Part shown: piece by piece, positions 17,619 through 26,721 of the stretch
How positions within the stretch are numbered: position 1 is the first letter of the stretch
Layout of the letters: each line of letters opens with the position of its first letter
Program-made: the position numbers and the translations under genes
Assembly (NCBI RefSeq): GCF_900100735.1
Contig: NZ_FNCJ01000001.1
Location: 804,735 to 868,734 of the forward strand
Length of the DNA stretch: 64,000 nucleotides
Direction of reading: 5' to 3'
Source: Paraburkholderia phenazinium
GTDB lineage: Bacteria; Pseudomonadota; Gammaproteobacteria; Burkholderiales; Burkholderiaceae
Notes under the pieces: model-generated
The model's database searches: none
Told to the model about the DNA's origin: nothing
Seen by the model: the letters and a program-made list of their open reading frames with translations, nothing else

Positions 17619-18449
17619 ATGCACATCGATGCCCACCAGCACTACTGGGACCCGGCTCGCGGCGATTACGGCTGGCTTACCCCGGAACTGAAAACGCTAT
17701 ACCGGACCTTCGGCCCCGCGGACCTGGCTCCGCTGCGCGAGCGGGCAGGCGTGCAACGGACGGTGGTGGTGCAGGCGGCGTCGACCGTCGAGGAAACCCG
17801 CTATTTGCTGGATCTAGCGCGCGATGAACCGTCGATTGCAGGTGTGGTGGGATGGGTGCCGATGCTGCTGCGCGATGCCCCCGCCTTGATCGCCGAACTC
17901 GCACGCGATCCGAAATTCAAGGGCCTGCGGCCGATGCTGCAGGATCTGCCCGACGATACCTGGATCGCCAATCCCGACTTGACGCCCGCCGTCGAAGCGT
18001 TGATCGAGCTCGATCTGGCCTTCGATGCGCTGATCTACACGCGTCACGTCGACGCCTTCGAAACCTTCGCAACGCGCTTTCCCAAACTGCGCATCGTTGT
18101 CGATCACGGGGCGAAACCGCCCATCCGTGATGGGATGCGCGGCTGGCAGAGCTGGGCGGACGGCATCACGCGCCTCGCGCGCCTGCCGCATGTGCATTGC
18201 AAGCTGTCGGGACTCGCCACCGAGGCCTCGCTTGACTGGACTGAGGCGACCTTGCAGCCGTACGTCGATCATCTGCTGCAGTCGTTCGGCCCGTCCCGTC
18301 TGATGTGGGGCAGCGACTGGCCGGTGCTGAACCTGAACGGTGACTATCTGCTGTGGCATTCGGTAGCCAATACCCTGCTCGCCGGACTGTCCGATGTGGA
18401 GCGCGAAGCGGTGTTCGGCGCCAACGCTACTGCGTTCTACCGTTTGTGA
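17619..18449 (+). CDS. Amidohydrolase-family L-fuconolactonase
   Basis: A 276-residue metal-dependent hydrolase of the amidohydrolase_2 group. The metal-binding HxH lies at His6/His8 (MHIDAHQHYWD), further features are IVDHGAKPPI and the C-terminal MWGSDWPVLNLNG. Members of this group hydrolyse L-fuconolactone and related lactones. The gene starts six bases after the dehydrogenase that would make its substrate, and the product L-fuconate would feed the UxaA-type dehydratase. Confidence 0.85.
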   Translation: MHIDAHQHYWDPARGDYGWLTPELKTLYRTFGPADLAPLRERAGVQRTVVVQAASTVEETRYLLDLARDEPSIAGVVGWVPMLLRDAPALIAELARDPKFKGLRPMLQDLPDDTWIANPDLTPAVEALIELDLAFDALIYTRHVDAFETFATRFPKLRIVVDHGAKPPIRDGMRGWQSWADGITRLARLPHVHCKLSGLATEASLDWTEATLQPYVDHLLQSFGPSRLMWGSDWPVLNLNGDYLLWHSVANTLLAGLSDVEREAVFGANATAFYRL

Positions 18450-18472
18450 AAACCACTCAACAGGAGACATAG

Positions 18473-19216
18473 ATGACCCAAAGACTGGCCGGGAAGACGG
18501 CCCTGATTACTGCCGCCGGACAAGGTATCGGTCTCGCCACCGCAGAGCTGTTCGCACGTGAAGGGGCGCGGGTGATTGCGACCGATATCAAGATCGATTC
18601 GCTCGCCGGCAAGCCCGTCGAGGCGCGCAAGCTCGACGTGCGCGACAGCGCCGCGATCAACGCGCTCGCCGCCGAACTGGGCGCGATCGATGTGCTGTTC
18701 AACTGTGCCGGCTTTGTTCACGCCGGTTCGATTCTCGAAGCCACGGAAGAAGACTGGGACTTCGCCTTCGATCTGAACGCGAAAGCGATGTACCGCACAA
18801 TCCGCGCGTTCCTGCCCGGCATGCTCGAAAAGGGCGGCGGTTCGATCATCAATATGTCGTCGGCGGCGTCGAGCGTGAAGGGCGTGCCGAACCGCTTCGT
18901 GTACAGCGCCTCGAAAGCGGCCGTGATCGGTTTGACCAAGGCCGTCGCTGCAGACTTCATCACACGTGGTGTACGCTGTAACGCGATCTGCCCGGGCACG
19001 GTGGCTTCGCCATCGCTCGAACAGCGGATTGCGGCGCAAGCTCAGGCGCAAGGCGCAACTATTGACGCGGTGCAGGCGGCTTTCGTCGCCCGCCAGCCAA
19101 TGGGCCGTATCGGCAAGCCGGAAGAGATCGCGGCGCTGGCGCTGTATCTCGCCTCCGACGAGTCGGCCTTCACCACGGGCCATGCGCACGTGATCGATGG
19201 CGGCTGGTCGAACTAG
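18473..19216 (+). CDS. SDR dehydrogenase, probable 2-keto-3-deoxy-L-fuconate dehydrogenase
   Basis: A 247-residue classical short-chain dehydrogenase. The cofactor loop reads TAAGQGIG (14-20 region), Asp38 at the end of beta-2 indicates NAD(H) preference, and the active site has Ser at 130-133, Tyr144 and Lys148 (YSASK). It resembles the DHRS6-like group that includes 2-keto-3-deoxy-L-fuconate 4-dehydrogenase. GGAGAC precedes the ATG. It would oxidise the dehydratase product to 2,4-diketo-3-deoxy-L-fuconate, the substrate of the next gene. Confidence 0.85.
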   Translation: MTQRLAGKTALITAAGQGIGLATAELFAREGARVIATDIKIDSLAGKPVEARKLDVRDSAAINALAAELGAIDVLFNCAGFVHAGSILEATEEDWDFAFDLNAKAMYRTIRAFLPGMLEKGGGSIINMSSAASSVKGVPNRFVYSASKAAVIGLTKAVAADFITRGVRCNAICPGTVASPSLEQRIAAQAQAQGATIDAVQAAFVARQPMGRIGKPEEIAALALYLASDESAFTTGHAHVIDGGWSN

Positions 19217-19249
19217 GCAGCCGCATGCGGCTCGCTGGCGGGGCGTCTG

Positions 19250-19276
19250 CCGGCAGCAAGCCGCGCCGGTTTTTTT
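19250..19276 (+). terminator. Possible terminator or attenuator within the L-fucose cluster
   Basis: A short stem CCGGC (19250-19254) with GCCGG (19265-19269) is followed directly by seven T residues (19270-19276). It lies between the SDR gene and the hydrolase gene of the same pathway, so it may only reduce read-through or process the message. The stem is short and this is a modest call. Confidence 0.4.
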
Positions 19277-19310
19277 ACTGAACACTCTGGATAGATAGGG
19301 ACGTGCAACG

Positions 19311-20159
19311 ATGAAACTGCTTCGTTATGGACCGAAAGGTCAGGAAAAGCCCGGCTTGATCGACGCGCAAGGCAAGATTCGCGATCTGTCGAATGTAGTG
19401 GCCGATATCAACGGCGACACGCTGACGGATGCTGCGCTCGCTAAACTGCGCGCCGTCGATCCGGCTTCGTTGCCCTTGGTCGAAGGCAATCCGCGCCTTG
19501 GGCCGTGCGTCGGCAAGATCGGCAAGTTCATCTGCATCGGTTTGAACTACGCGGACCACGCGGCAGAGTCGAATTTGCCGGTGCCCACCGAGCCGGTGGT
19601 GTTCAACAAGTGGAATAGCGCAGTCAGTGGCCCGAACGACGACATCGAGATTCCGCGCGGCTCGAAGAAGACCGACTGGGAAGTCGAACTGGGCGTGGTG
19701 ATCGGCAAGCCTGCCAAGTACATCGACGAAGCCAACGCGCTCGACTACGTGGCCGGTTACTGCGTGATCAACGACGTCTCCGAGCGCGAATGGCAGATCG
19801 AGCGCGGCGGCACGTGGGACAAGGGCAAGGGCTTCGATACCTTCGGCCCGGTCGGCCCATGGGTGGTTACGCGCGATGAAGTGGCCGATCCGCAGAACCT
19901 GAACCTGTGGCTTGAGGTGGACGGCCATCGTTATCAGAATGGCTCGACCAAGACGATGGTGTTCACCGTTGCGAAACTCGTGTCGTATCTGTCGCAGTGC
20001 ATGAGCCTGCAACCGGGCGACGTGATTTCGACCGGTACGCCGCCGGGCGTCGGCATGGGTGTAAAGCCGAATCCGGTGTATCTGAAGCCGGGTCAGACAG
20101 TTCGCCTCGGTATCGAAGGCCTCGGCGAGCAGCAGCAGAAGACTTACGCTGCGGAGTAA
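19311..20159 (+). CDS. FAH-family 2,4-diketo-3-deoxy-L-fuconate hydrolase
   Basis: A 282-residue fumarylacetoacetate-hydrolase-family enzyme. The family core is present: FICIGLNYADHAAES, EPVVFNKWNSAVSGPNDDIEIP, DWEVELGVVIGK with the metal-binding acidic residues, and GDVISTGTPPGVGMG. In the oxidative L-fucose pathway this enzyme splits 2,4-diketo-3-deoxy-L-fuconate into pyruvate and lactate, completing the route. It starts 94 bases after the SDR gene, past a possible weak terminator, and converges on the thioesterase gene with only 15 bases between the stops. Confidence 0.85.
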   Translation: MKLLRYGPKGQEKPGLIDAQGKIRDLSNVVADINGDTLTDAALAKLRAVDPASLPLVEGNPRLGPCVGKIGKFICIGLNYADHAAESNLPVPTEPVVFNKWNSAVSGPNDDIEIPRGSKKTDWEVELGVVIGKPAKYIDEANALDYVAGYCVINDVSEREWQIERGGTWDKGKGFDTFGPVGPWVVTRDEVADPQNLNLWLEVDGHRYQNGSTKTMVFTVAKLVSYLSQCMSLQPGDVISTGTPPGVGMGVKPNPVYLKPGQTVRLGIEGLGEQQQKTYAAE

Positions 20160-20174
20160 TGCCTCAATTGGGCC

Positions 20175-20609
20175 TCAATTGGTCGGCACGGTTTCTCCGC
20201 CGTCGCCGATCCGGTTGATGGTTCCTTGCGCGACCGCGACGAGCCGCTCGCGATCGCCATCCATCACAAAGATATTGCACTGACAGGTCGCCTGATGCCG
20301 CCCGGCATAGACGACCTGCGCCCGCGCTACCAGCATGCCGTTCATTGCTGGCCGCAGATAGTTGATCTTGTATTCGCCCGTGACGACCCGTGGTCCGAGC
20401 GCGAGCGCCCCGGCGAAGGTGAGCGCATTGTCGGCCAGATAACTGATCACTCCCCCGTGGACGAAGCCGTGTTGTTGCCGTAGCTCATCGCGAATCGGCA
20501 GGCAGAGCGTCAGCTCGTTGGTGCTCGTGTGCATCAGTTCGGCACCGAGCAACATGCTGAACGGCTGAGCGTGGAGTGCGCCGCGCGCCCGGTCCAGTAA
20601 ATCTGTCAT
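20175..20609 (-). CDS. PaaI-type hotdog thioesterase
   Basis: A 144-residue hotdog-fold protein with the PaaI/4HBT signature HGFVHGGVISYLADNALTFAGAL and the strand EYKINYLRPAMNGMLVARAQVVYAGR. Such enzymes hydrolyse acyl- or aryl-CoA thioesters in the cytoplasm. The substrate cannot be told from the sequence. It stands alone, convergent with the L-fucose operon and divergent from a chemoreceptor gene. Confidence 0.8.
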   Translation of the reverse strand: MTDLLDRARGALHAQPFSMLLGAELMHTSTNELTLCLPIRDELRQQHGFVHGGVISYLADNALTFAGALALGPRVVTGEYKINYLRPAMNGMLVARAQVVYAGRHQATCQCNIFVMDGDRERLVAVAQGTINRIGDGGETVPTN

Positions 20610-20783
20610 CGTCGAATCCTTCGGGCGATGCCCGTGGTGGCGTCCCTACCCACTCTAGGAAGTGCTTCCGCGCCGCGTCAAGGTGAATCGCAAAAATGAC
20701 GTCCAGATTATTGTGTAAAACAATGTCAATAGAGGCATTGCGCGACGAAAGAGCACGTAAGACGGCTTTTCGCTGCGTTTTGC

Positions 20784-20810
20784 TCAAGAGAACGTTTGCG
20801 TTGCCGTAAA
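20784..20810 (+). promoter_or_regulatory. Sigma-28 (FliA) promoter of chemoreceptor gene
   Basis: TCAAGAGA (20784-20791) and GCCGTAAA (20803-20810) are separated by exactly 11 bases, the flagellar sigma-28 layout. The -10 matches six of eight positions of GCCGATAA. The promoter lies 46 bases before the ATG of the chemoreceptor. The other chemoreceptor in this window has the same arrangement with an identical -10 at 34410-34436, which strongly supports both. Confidence 0.7.
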
Positions 20811-20856
20811 CATCGTCGTAGCTCCCCCGTCATTTATTGCAACTCAGGTGTTCACG

Positions 20857-22470
20857 ATGTTTAGCAAGATCAAGGTCGCATCCGGCCTGCTGTGTGTTTT
20901 GGCCGCTTTCTGCTTGCTGCAGCTTGTGACGGAAGGATTGGGCTTCTGGTCGCTGACGCGGACCCACGACGACGTCGGCGATCTGTCGAATGTCGCGTTG
21001 AAGCAGGTCGACGCGGTGAACCGCACCACCCAGGCGATGATGGACGCGCGTATCAATCTGTCGCGTGCCGGCACGCGGATGGTGAAGGGCGGCGCCGAGC
21101 CGACCGACATCGTTCAGCATGCTCGCGACCAGTTGGCGGTGGCGGACCAGTCGTTCAGCGCCTTCACCAACGCCCCCAAGATCAACGACGACAACAGCGC
21201 CCGTGCCGCTGCGTTGGCCGAGCGCTATCAGAAGCTGCACTCGGCGTTGGGCGAGCTGGCGCAGGACCTCGATTCCGGCAACATCCAGGCTTTCCTCGAC
21301 CAGCCGACCCAATCGTTCCAGGACGCTTACCTTGCCGAGTTGCACAATTTCGTGCAGTACGGCGACGCCGCGAGCCGGGCATCGCTCGATTCGATCGACA
21401 GCCGCCTTGCGCTGTTCCGCAGCGTCGGCGCGGTGATTCTGCTGTTGCTGATGGCGGGCACGGTGGGCGTGTACGTGGCGCTCAAACGCGGCGTAGTAGC
21501 GCCGCTCGAAGAAGCGGGCCGCCATTTCGACCGGATTGCCCAAGGCCGCTTGGATCAGGCGATCGCCTCGCGCGGCACCAACGAGATCGGCCATCTGTTT
21601 TCCGGGCTGGCGCGGATGCAGGCAAGCGTCGCGCGCACGGTGAAGACGGTGCGCGAATCAGCCGATTCGATCCACCTCGGTGCAGACGAAATTGCCACCG
21701 GCAACGCGGATCTGTCGGCGCGCACGGAGAACCAGGCTGCCTCGCTGGAAGAGACCGCTTCGAGCATGGAAGAGCTGACGGCGACCGTGCGGCAGAATGC
21801 CGATCACGCCCGCGAAGCCAATGCGCTGGCGCAGACCGCCTTGGACGCCACCTCGCGCGGCACTGATGTGGTCAACCAGGTGGTCGACAAGATGCATGGG
21901 ATCGCGCAAAGCTCGGACAAGATTGCGGAAATCATCTCGGTGATCGACGGCATTGCGTTTCAGACCAACATCCTCGCGCTGAACGCGGCGGTCGAAGCAG
22001 CACGGGCTGGTGAGCAAGGCCGCGGCTTCGCGGTGGTGGCGGGCGAAGTGCGCGGGCTGGCCCAGCGCAGCGCGCAGTCGGCCAAGGAAATCAAGACGCT
22101 GATCAGCGAGTCGGTCACGGAAATCAAGGGCGGCTCGACGCTCGTCGAGCACGCGGGCGACGCGATGCGCAACGTCTCGGCGTCGATTTCGCGCGTCACT
22201 CAGATGATGGCGGAGATCAGCGCGTCGTCGCTCGAGCAGAGCACGGGCATCGAGCAGGTCAATCAGGCGGTGGTGCAGATGGACGAGATGACGCAGCAAA
22301 ACGCGGCGCTCGTTGAACAAGCCGCAGCGGCTGCGGCCTCGTTGCATCAACAGACCCAGCAGTTGAAGGAAGCGGTGTCAGTGTTCGAGATTTCCGATGT
22401 TGTGCTGAGGACGCAGCACTTCGGCGCCGTACAGGCGCATGAGCAGGAGTTTTCGTTCGGGGCGGCGTAG
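20857..22470 (+). CDS. Methyl-accepting chemotaxis protein (4HB-type)
   Basis: A 537-residue chemoreceptor. A membrane span near residues 7-30, a periplasmic helical sensor (about 35-185), a second span (about 190-212, [20 protein letters not shown]), a HAMP domain and a cytoplasmic signalling domain follow in order. The hairpin tip around [34 protein letters not shown] is typical. There is no NWETF-like methyltransferase-docking tail. The ATG at 20857 is preferred over GTG at 20848, since AGGTG serves as ribosome-binding site. It is controlled by a likely sigma-28 promoter. Ligand unknown. Confidence 0.9.
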   Translation: MFSKIKVASGLLCVLAAFCLLQLVTEGLGFWSLTRTHDDVGDLSNVALKQVDAVNRTTQAMMDARINLSRAGTRMVKGGAEPTDIVQHARDQLAVADQSFSAFTNAPKINDDNSARAAALAERYQKLHSALGELAQDLDSGNIQAFLDQPTQSFQDAYLAELHNFVQYGDAASRASLDSIDSRLALFRSVGAVILLLLMAGTVGVYVALKRGVVAPLEEAGRHFDRIAQGRLDQAIASRGTNEIGHLFSGLARMQASVARTVKTVRESADSIHLGADEIATGNADLSARTENQAASLEETASSMEELTATVRQNADHAREANALAQTALDATSRGTDVVNQVVDKMHGIAQSSDKIAEIISVIDGIAFQTNILALNAAVEAARAGEQGRGFAVVAGEVRGLAQRSAQSAKEIKTLISESVTEIKGGSTLVEHAGDAMRNVSASISRVTQMMAEISASSLEQSTGIEQVNQAVVQMDEMTQQNAALVEQAAAAAASLHQQTQQLKEAVSVFEISDVVLRTQHFGAVQAHEQEFSFGAA

Positions 22471-22505
22471 GCCGGTCTAGACGCTTTTTCTCATCGGGAC
22501 ATAGC

Positions 22506-22538
22506 AAGGCCCGCGAACCGAACGGTTTCGCGGGCCTT
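22506..22538 (+). terminator. Hairpin terminator after chemoreceptor gene
   Basis: AAGGCCCGCGAA (22506-22517) pairs perfectly with TTCGCGGGCCTT (22527-22538) around a nine-base loop, followed by the T-rich GTTCTTTG. It lies 36 bases after the chemoreceptor stop and could work in both directions, also facing the convergent isomerase gene. Confidence 0.75.
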
Positions 22539-22652
22539 GTTCTTTGTGGTGCGGTGAGCCTGTTTGTTGGGCCGAGCTGACCTGACCTGACTTGGTTCGG
22601 CTACCTCAATGCCATGGCTGTCCGCTCACTTACCAGGAGCTGCGCGCCCCGC

Positions 22653-23753
22653 TTAGGCTGGCAGCGCGGCATACGCGGTGGCGAGATGGTATGGCGTCGT
22701 CGACGGCATGTCGGCGCGCGACACCTCGCCCGCAGCCGTCTTGCATTCGTACCACCCCTTCGCGTGCAGGAAGCGCTGCTGGAAGCGCTCGATCTGCCCG
22801 GGCAAGATAGCGCGCGCTGCAGCGTCGTCGCGCGTGGCGAGGGCGCGCAGATATTCGCTTTGTGCCCAGATCCGCTGCGTGGCGTCCTTGACGCCGCCGG
22901 CTTCGTCGAGCGAGGCGCAGACCCCGCCCGTCAGCGGATCGACGCCATGTTGCTGCGCGAAGTCGAACGCCCGCGACAGCGCATCGTCGAGCCCCGAGCC
23001 GTCCAGCAGTGCGCCTGCCTGCTTGACCAGCCAGAACCATTCGAACTGATGGCCCGGTTCGAGACGATTATCGTCTGCCCCCAGCGGCAACTCCGCGATA
23101 CAGCCCGTGGGCGCATGCACGAAGGTGCGTTCTATGGCGCCGGCCAGCTTGCCCAAGGCGGTATCGAACGCGCTATCGCCGGTCGCGGCGCGGGCCGCGA
23201 GCCAGGCTTCGGTAAGGTGCATCAACGGGTTTTGGATCGGCGTGCCGGTGACAGTCGAGAAACCTGCGTCGAGCGTCGCGTTCAGCAAGCCATGTGGCGC
23301 CGCAAAGCGGTCTTCGATCAGCGCCGAGGTGCTATGAACGAGCTCGAGCGCGTCGCGATTGCCGGAGCGCCCGCCATATTCGGCGCAAGCGAACACCAGA
23401 AACGCGTGCGTGTAGAGGTCCTTGGTCGTGTCCAGCGGCGTGCCTTGCGCGTCGACGCTATAGAACCATCCGCCGCGCCGCTTGTCCTGAAAGTAGTGCA
23501 CGAGGGCATCGAACAATACCTGGGCGTGGGCCGTCTCGCCCGCCTGGGAGAACACGAACAACTGCCTCGCGCAGGCCATCGCCCGGTAACGCCCGGCCGG
23601 TAGCGGACGGTGGTCGTCGGCGCTGACCGCCTCGTAGGGCAGCTTCAACGCCTGGTTGAAGCCCGGCCCGCGCCAGATCGGCAGAACGACGCGGGCGAAG
23701 TGATCGCGCAGCGTGGCGGCGGCAAGGGTGGTCGCGGAGGCGGGTGTGTTCAT
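22653..23753 (-). CDS. AGE-family sugar isomerase/epimerase
   Basis: A 366-residue member of the N-acylglucosamine 2-epimerase (AGE) superfamily with an (alpha/alpha)6 barrel. Recognisable stretches are RYRAMACARQLFVFSQAGE, GGWFYSVDAQGTPLDTTKDLYTHAFLVFA, EPGHQFEWFWLV and TQRIWAQSEYLRAL, the histidine and arginine positions of which line the active site in the family. Likely reactions are mannose-fructose or related aldose-ketose isomerisation; the exact sugar is not clear. It stands alone between convergent and divergent neighbours. Confidence 0.8.
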   Translation of the reverse strand: MNTPASATTLAAATLRDHFARVVLPIWRGPGFNQALKLPYEAVSADDHRPLPAGRYRAMACARQLFVFSQAGETAHAQVLFDALVHYFQDKRRGGWFYSVDAQGTPLDTTKDLYTHAFLVFACAEYGGRSGNRDALELVHSTSALIEDRFAAPHGLLNATLDAGFSTVTGTPIQNPLMHLTEAWLAARAATGDSAFDTALGKLAGAIERTFVHAPTGCIAELPLGADDNRLEPGHQFEWFWLVKQAGALLDGSGLDDALSRAFDFAQQHGVDPLTGGVCASLDEAGGVKDATQRIWAQSEYLRALATRDDAAARAILPGQIERFQQRFLHAKGWYECKTAAGEVSRADMPSTTPYHLATAYAALPA

Positions 23754-23907
23754 GCTGTGAAGCTAGCTTGGCTAGGGTCGTAAAAGTGGCAGGCGCCCGG
23801 TCTGGCGACGGCGGCGCGCGACCAAGCATAAAGCAAACCGCTGGCGATGGCACGCCGTTGCGCCCTCAAATGCGTTTCCATTGATGTCTGAATAAGGAGG
23901 AACAACC

Positions 23908-24594
23908 GTGCTGGGGAATTTCGAACTCGTCTCGCGTCTAGTATTGGCTGCGGCGCTCGGCAGTGTCATCGGCATCGAGCGGGAGCGTCTTTCGTGGGCT
24001 GCCGGACTGCGCACGCATATGTTGGTGTGCGTCGGCTCGGCGCTCATCATGATCGTCTCGGCGTTCGGCTTTGCCGATGTGCTGGGTGCCAAGGATGTCG
24101 TGCTCGACCCGTCGCGGATGGCCGCCCAGGTGGTCTCGGGCATCGGCTTTCTGGGCGCGGGCTCGATCCTCATGCGCGGCGAGATCGTACGCGGGCTGAC
24201 CACTGCGGCCAGCCTCTGGTCGGTGGCGGCGATCGGGTTGGCGGTGGGTGGCGGCATGTACACGGCGTCGATTGCGGCAACCATCATCATTTTGATCATC
24301 CTGGCCGGGATCAAGCCGCTCGAACGACGCTTCATCACAGTCAAGCAGCGCCGCCAGGTGACGATGCTGGTCGAACGCGGCGCGCTGACCTTCCATTCGC
24401 TGCATGAAGCGCTTGGCGCGGCGAGCCCGCGCGTCAAGCAGTTCGTGATGCAGCAGAGCGACGATGCGCCCGAATACGATGTGGTGATGATCACCTTGCA
24501 TCGCGTCTCCACGACTGAATACACGGCGATTCGCGACCGCTTGCGGGAATTACCCTGCGTCAAGGAACTGCGCGAGGACGATCCGGCCGTCTAA
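23908..24594 (+). CDS. MgtC/SapB-family membrane protein
   Basis: A 228-residue protein with the MgtC N-terminal membrane domain (about 1-135, four to five spans; RLVLAAALGSVIGIERERLSWAAGLRTHMLVCVGSALIMIVS and VSGIGFLGAGSIL) and a cytoplasmic ACT-like C-terminal domain (about 140-225). MgtC proteins are linked to magnesium homeostasis and regulation of the F-ATPase in other bacteria. The start is GTG at 23908 with a perfect AAGGAGG at 23894-23900. No riboswitch-like leader was evident in the 150 bases upstream. Confidence 0.85.
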   Translation: MLGNFELVSRLVLAAALGSVIGIERERLSWAAGLRTHMLVCVGSALIMIVSAFGFADVLGAKDVVLDPSRMAAQVVSGIGFLGAGSILMRGEIVRGLTTAASLWSVAAIGLAVGGGMYTASIAATIIILIILAGIKPLERRFITVKQRRQVTMLVERGALTFHSLHEALGAASPRVKQFVMQQSDDAPEYDVVMITLHRVSTTEYTAIRDRLRELPCVKELREDDPAV

Positions 24595-24715
24595 AACGGC
24601 GGATTGGCTTTAGCGGGCGCGCGTGGCCGTGAGACAATGCGGTCTCGAAAAATACTGATGGCATTTTGTAGCGGTAGACGGCGCCCGGTGGCCGGCGACG
24701 ACCGCTTGATTCTCT

Positions 24716-26440
24716 ATGGCAGATTCCGCAGCATCCCCGCAGTCCCGCACGACCCGCGCCCGCTCGACGAAGCGGCGCGCCAGCACCGTCTCCACTGAGA
24801 CCGAAAACAAACTGGCACGTGCTGCCCGCTCGGCGCAGCGCCTCGCCCAACTGAGCGGCGCGTCGCGCGACGACAGCACGCTCGATATGTTCCCCGACGA
24901 TCCCACCCGTGCGACGCTGGAGGCGATGAATATCGATATCCGGCAGGGGACGCTGCACGGCTTTGAATTGCCGGATGTGGTGCTGGCTGCGGTGGGCGCG
25001 CCGGTGGGTTTGGATAGTGCCGCGAATGGTTCGTCCGAGGCGCGGGCGGCGCGTCGTGCGCCGCGCGAGAAGGTCGAGGCCGCCTACGCGTCGGTGCCGT
25101 TGGCCGGGTTTGAGCGTATCGAGCCGACGAACAACGCGAGCAAGTTGGCCGATGAGCCTTCCAATGCTGCGGGCTTGAGTGGTTCGAGTGGTTCGAGCAC
25201 CTCGGCGCTCGCAGAGGTGAGCGGCGAGGTGGCGCGAGTCGTTGAGCCGCAGCTTTCGCAACCGGTTGCGCCGACGCTGGTTTCGCCGTCGATGGCGGCA
25301 GCGAGTCTCGTGCGCAGCGTGACCGCGCGCCGGCAGGAAACCAACCCAGCGGTCGAACCGGCTGCCACTGGCAAACCTGGCGGCGTGCCGCCCCGGCGGT
25401 TCGAGGCGACCAACGCCCAGCCGGCGACGGCTTCGCGCGAGGCGGCTACGGCATTGCCGCGCGGCGAGGCCCCGGACGGCGCGTCGGCTTCTGCTGCTGC
25501 GGGACAAGCCAAGCCGCAGATTGATGACGCGGCAGGCGTGGTCAAGGCGTCGGCAATCACCAGTGTGGATCGGGCGGCGGATGCTGCCGCAGCCGTAGCC
25601 GCAGCCACGGGGGCTTCGGGGATGGCGGTTGCACCGGCAACGGCTGGGGCGGCCAGAACTGCAACTGCAGCGGCAACCGCGACGGGGGCAACGAAGGCCG
25701 CAGCGGGAGCCACGGATGTAAATGCTGCATCGGCAACCGTTGCATCGGCGGCGAAGGCGGCAAACCCAGCAATGGCCTCGACCGCTGGCGCGGCGGTAAT
25801 TGGAGCAGGCGCACTGAAGGTGCCTACGGTCGCAAACCCAACCGTAGCAACTGCAACCAAGGCGGCGGCGTCCGCAAACGCAACGGCGGCAACGGCTGCA
25901 ACCGCAACCGGCGCAACCTCAGCGATGGTTGATCCAGTACGCACCACGGCGACCCCGCGCTCGAACGCGGAGTTTGCCGCGCCGCTGCATGAAGCAGCGC
26001 CCACCGTCCCCGAACTGGACCGAGCCCGCGCGACGGCGTTCGCTGACACGGTCGATGCGCTGTACGGCGTGATCTCCGACCAGCGCCATGCGGCGACCGA
26101 TCACTCGCGCCGGATGAAATGGATGTTGTCGATCGTGGTCGGCGCGCTGCTGATGACGGTCGCGATCGGCATCACGCAAACCGTGCTGCTAATGCGTTTG
26201 ACGCGCGAAACCACCGCGCAGCAACACCGCATCGAGCAGATGATGCAGAACCAGCAGACCGCGATGACGAGCCTGCTCGACGCCCATCTGGCGATGGCGA
26301 ATACGGCTGCAGCGGCGCCGTCCGCTGCCTCGACGCCGGTTGCTACGTCCCATCAGGCTGCTGCCGCTGCGGCGCCTGCGAGCAAACGCAAAACCCACAC
26401 GCACGCTCACAAGCCCAAAGCGGCGACCCCTAGCCACTGA
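24716..26440 (+). CDS. Alanine-rich inner-membrane protein of low complexity
   Basis: A 574-residue protein dominated by alanine, threonine and valine. A basic serine/arginine-rich start (SRTTRARSTKRRAS) is followed by a conserved-looking segment (LDMFPDDPTRATLEAMNIDIRQGTLHGFELPDVVLAAVG). Next comes a long low-complexity region of about 300 residues built from short A/T/G-rich units, one membrane span (MLSIVVGALLMTVAIGITQTVLL, about 470), a short coiled coil and a histidine/lysine-rich tail. The topology suggests a large cytoplasmic part anchored near the C-terminus. I do not recognise a family. It stands alone. Confidence 0.65.
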   Translation: MADSAASPQSRTTRARSTKRRASTVSTETENKLARAARSAQRLAQLSGASRDDSTLDMFPDDPTRATLEAMNIDIRQGTLHGFELPDVVLAAVGAPVGLDSAANGSSEARAARRAPREKVEAAYASVPLAGFERIEPTNNASKLADEPSNAAGLSGSSGSSTSALAEVSGEVARVVEPQLSQPVAPTLVSPSMAAASLVRSVTARRQETNPAVEPAATGKPGGVPPRRFEATNAQPATASREAATALPRGEAPDGASASAAAGQAKPQIDDAAGVVKASAITSVDRAADAAAAVAAATGASGMAVAPATAGAARTATAAATATGATKAAAGATDVNAASATVASAAKAANPAMASTAGAAVIGAGALKVPTVANPTVATATKAAASANATAATAATATGATSAMVDPVRTTATPRSNAEFAAPLHEAAPTVPELDRARATAFADTVDALYGVISDQRHAATDHSRRMKWMLSIVVGALLMTVAIGITQTVLLMRLTRETTAQQHRIEQMMQNQQTAMTSLLDAHLAMANTAAAAPSAASTPVATSHQAAAAAAPASKRKTHTHAHKPKAATPSH

Positions 26441-26660
26441 TCTTACAGAGCTGGCCGGCCGCGCTATCGCAGCGTCGGCGGCCGGGTCAGCCAGCCGTTC
26501 CCTCCCTCTATTTCTAACTCTCGACGCACTGTGCCTCGCGGACGCGAAATTCGCGCCCAGCTTGGCTTTCTTGTTGCGATGACGCAACGCAACATCCCGC
26601 CCAAGCTATGCGACAACGGACCACATCCAAAAAATGTTGCATTGCACTAGCTTTTTCCTA

Positions 26661-26697
26661 GGGAAAACCCTATACTTCTTCTTAAGGGAAAACCCTA
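26661..26697 (+). promoter_or_regulatory. Two identical palindromes, candidate operator pair with -10 between them
   Basis: AGGGAAAACCCT occurs at 26661-26672 and again at 26686-26697, exactly 25 bases apart, each a 4-bp palindrome around AAAA. A TATACT -10 candidate lies at 26672-26677, between them. The second copy would overlap the first transcribed bases, so binding could block transcription of the small gene at 26722. The binding factor is unknown. Confidence 0.5.
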
Positions 26698-26721
26698 GCA
26701 CCAAATTAACCGGGAGTCGCC

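Noticed and set aside
20160..20182. Direct repeat of CCTCAATTGG between convergent genes as an attachment site
   Set aside because: Only ten bases, adjacent, with no integrase or foreign DNA next to it.
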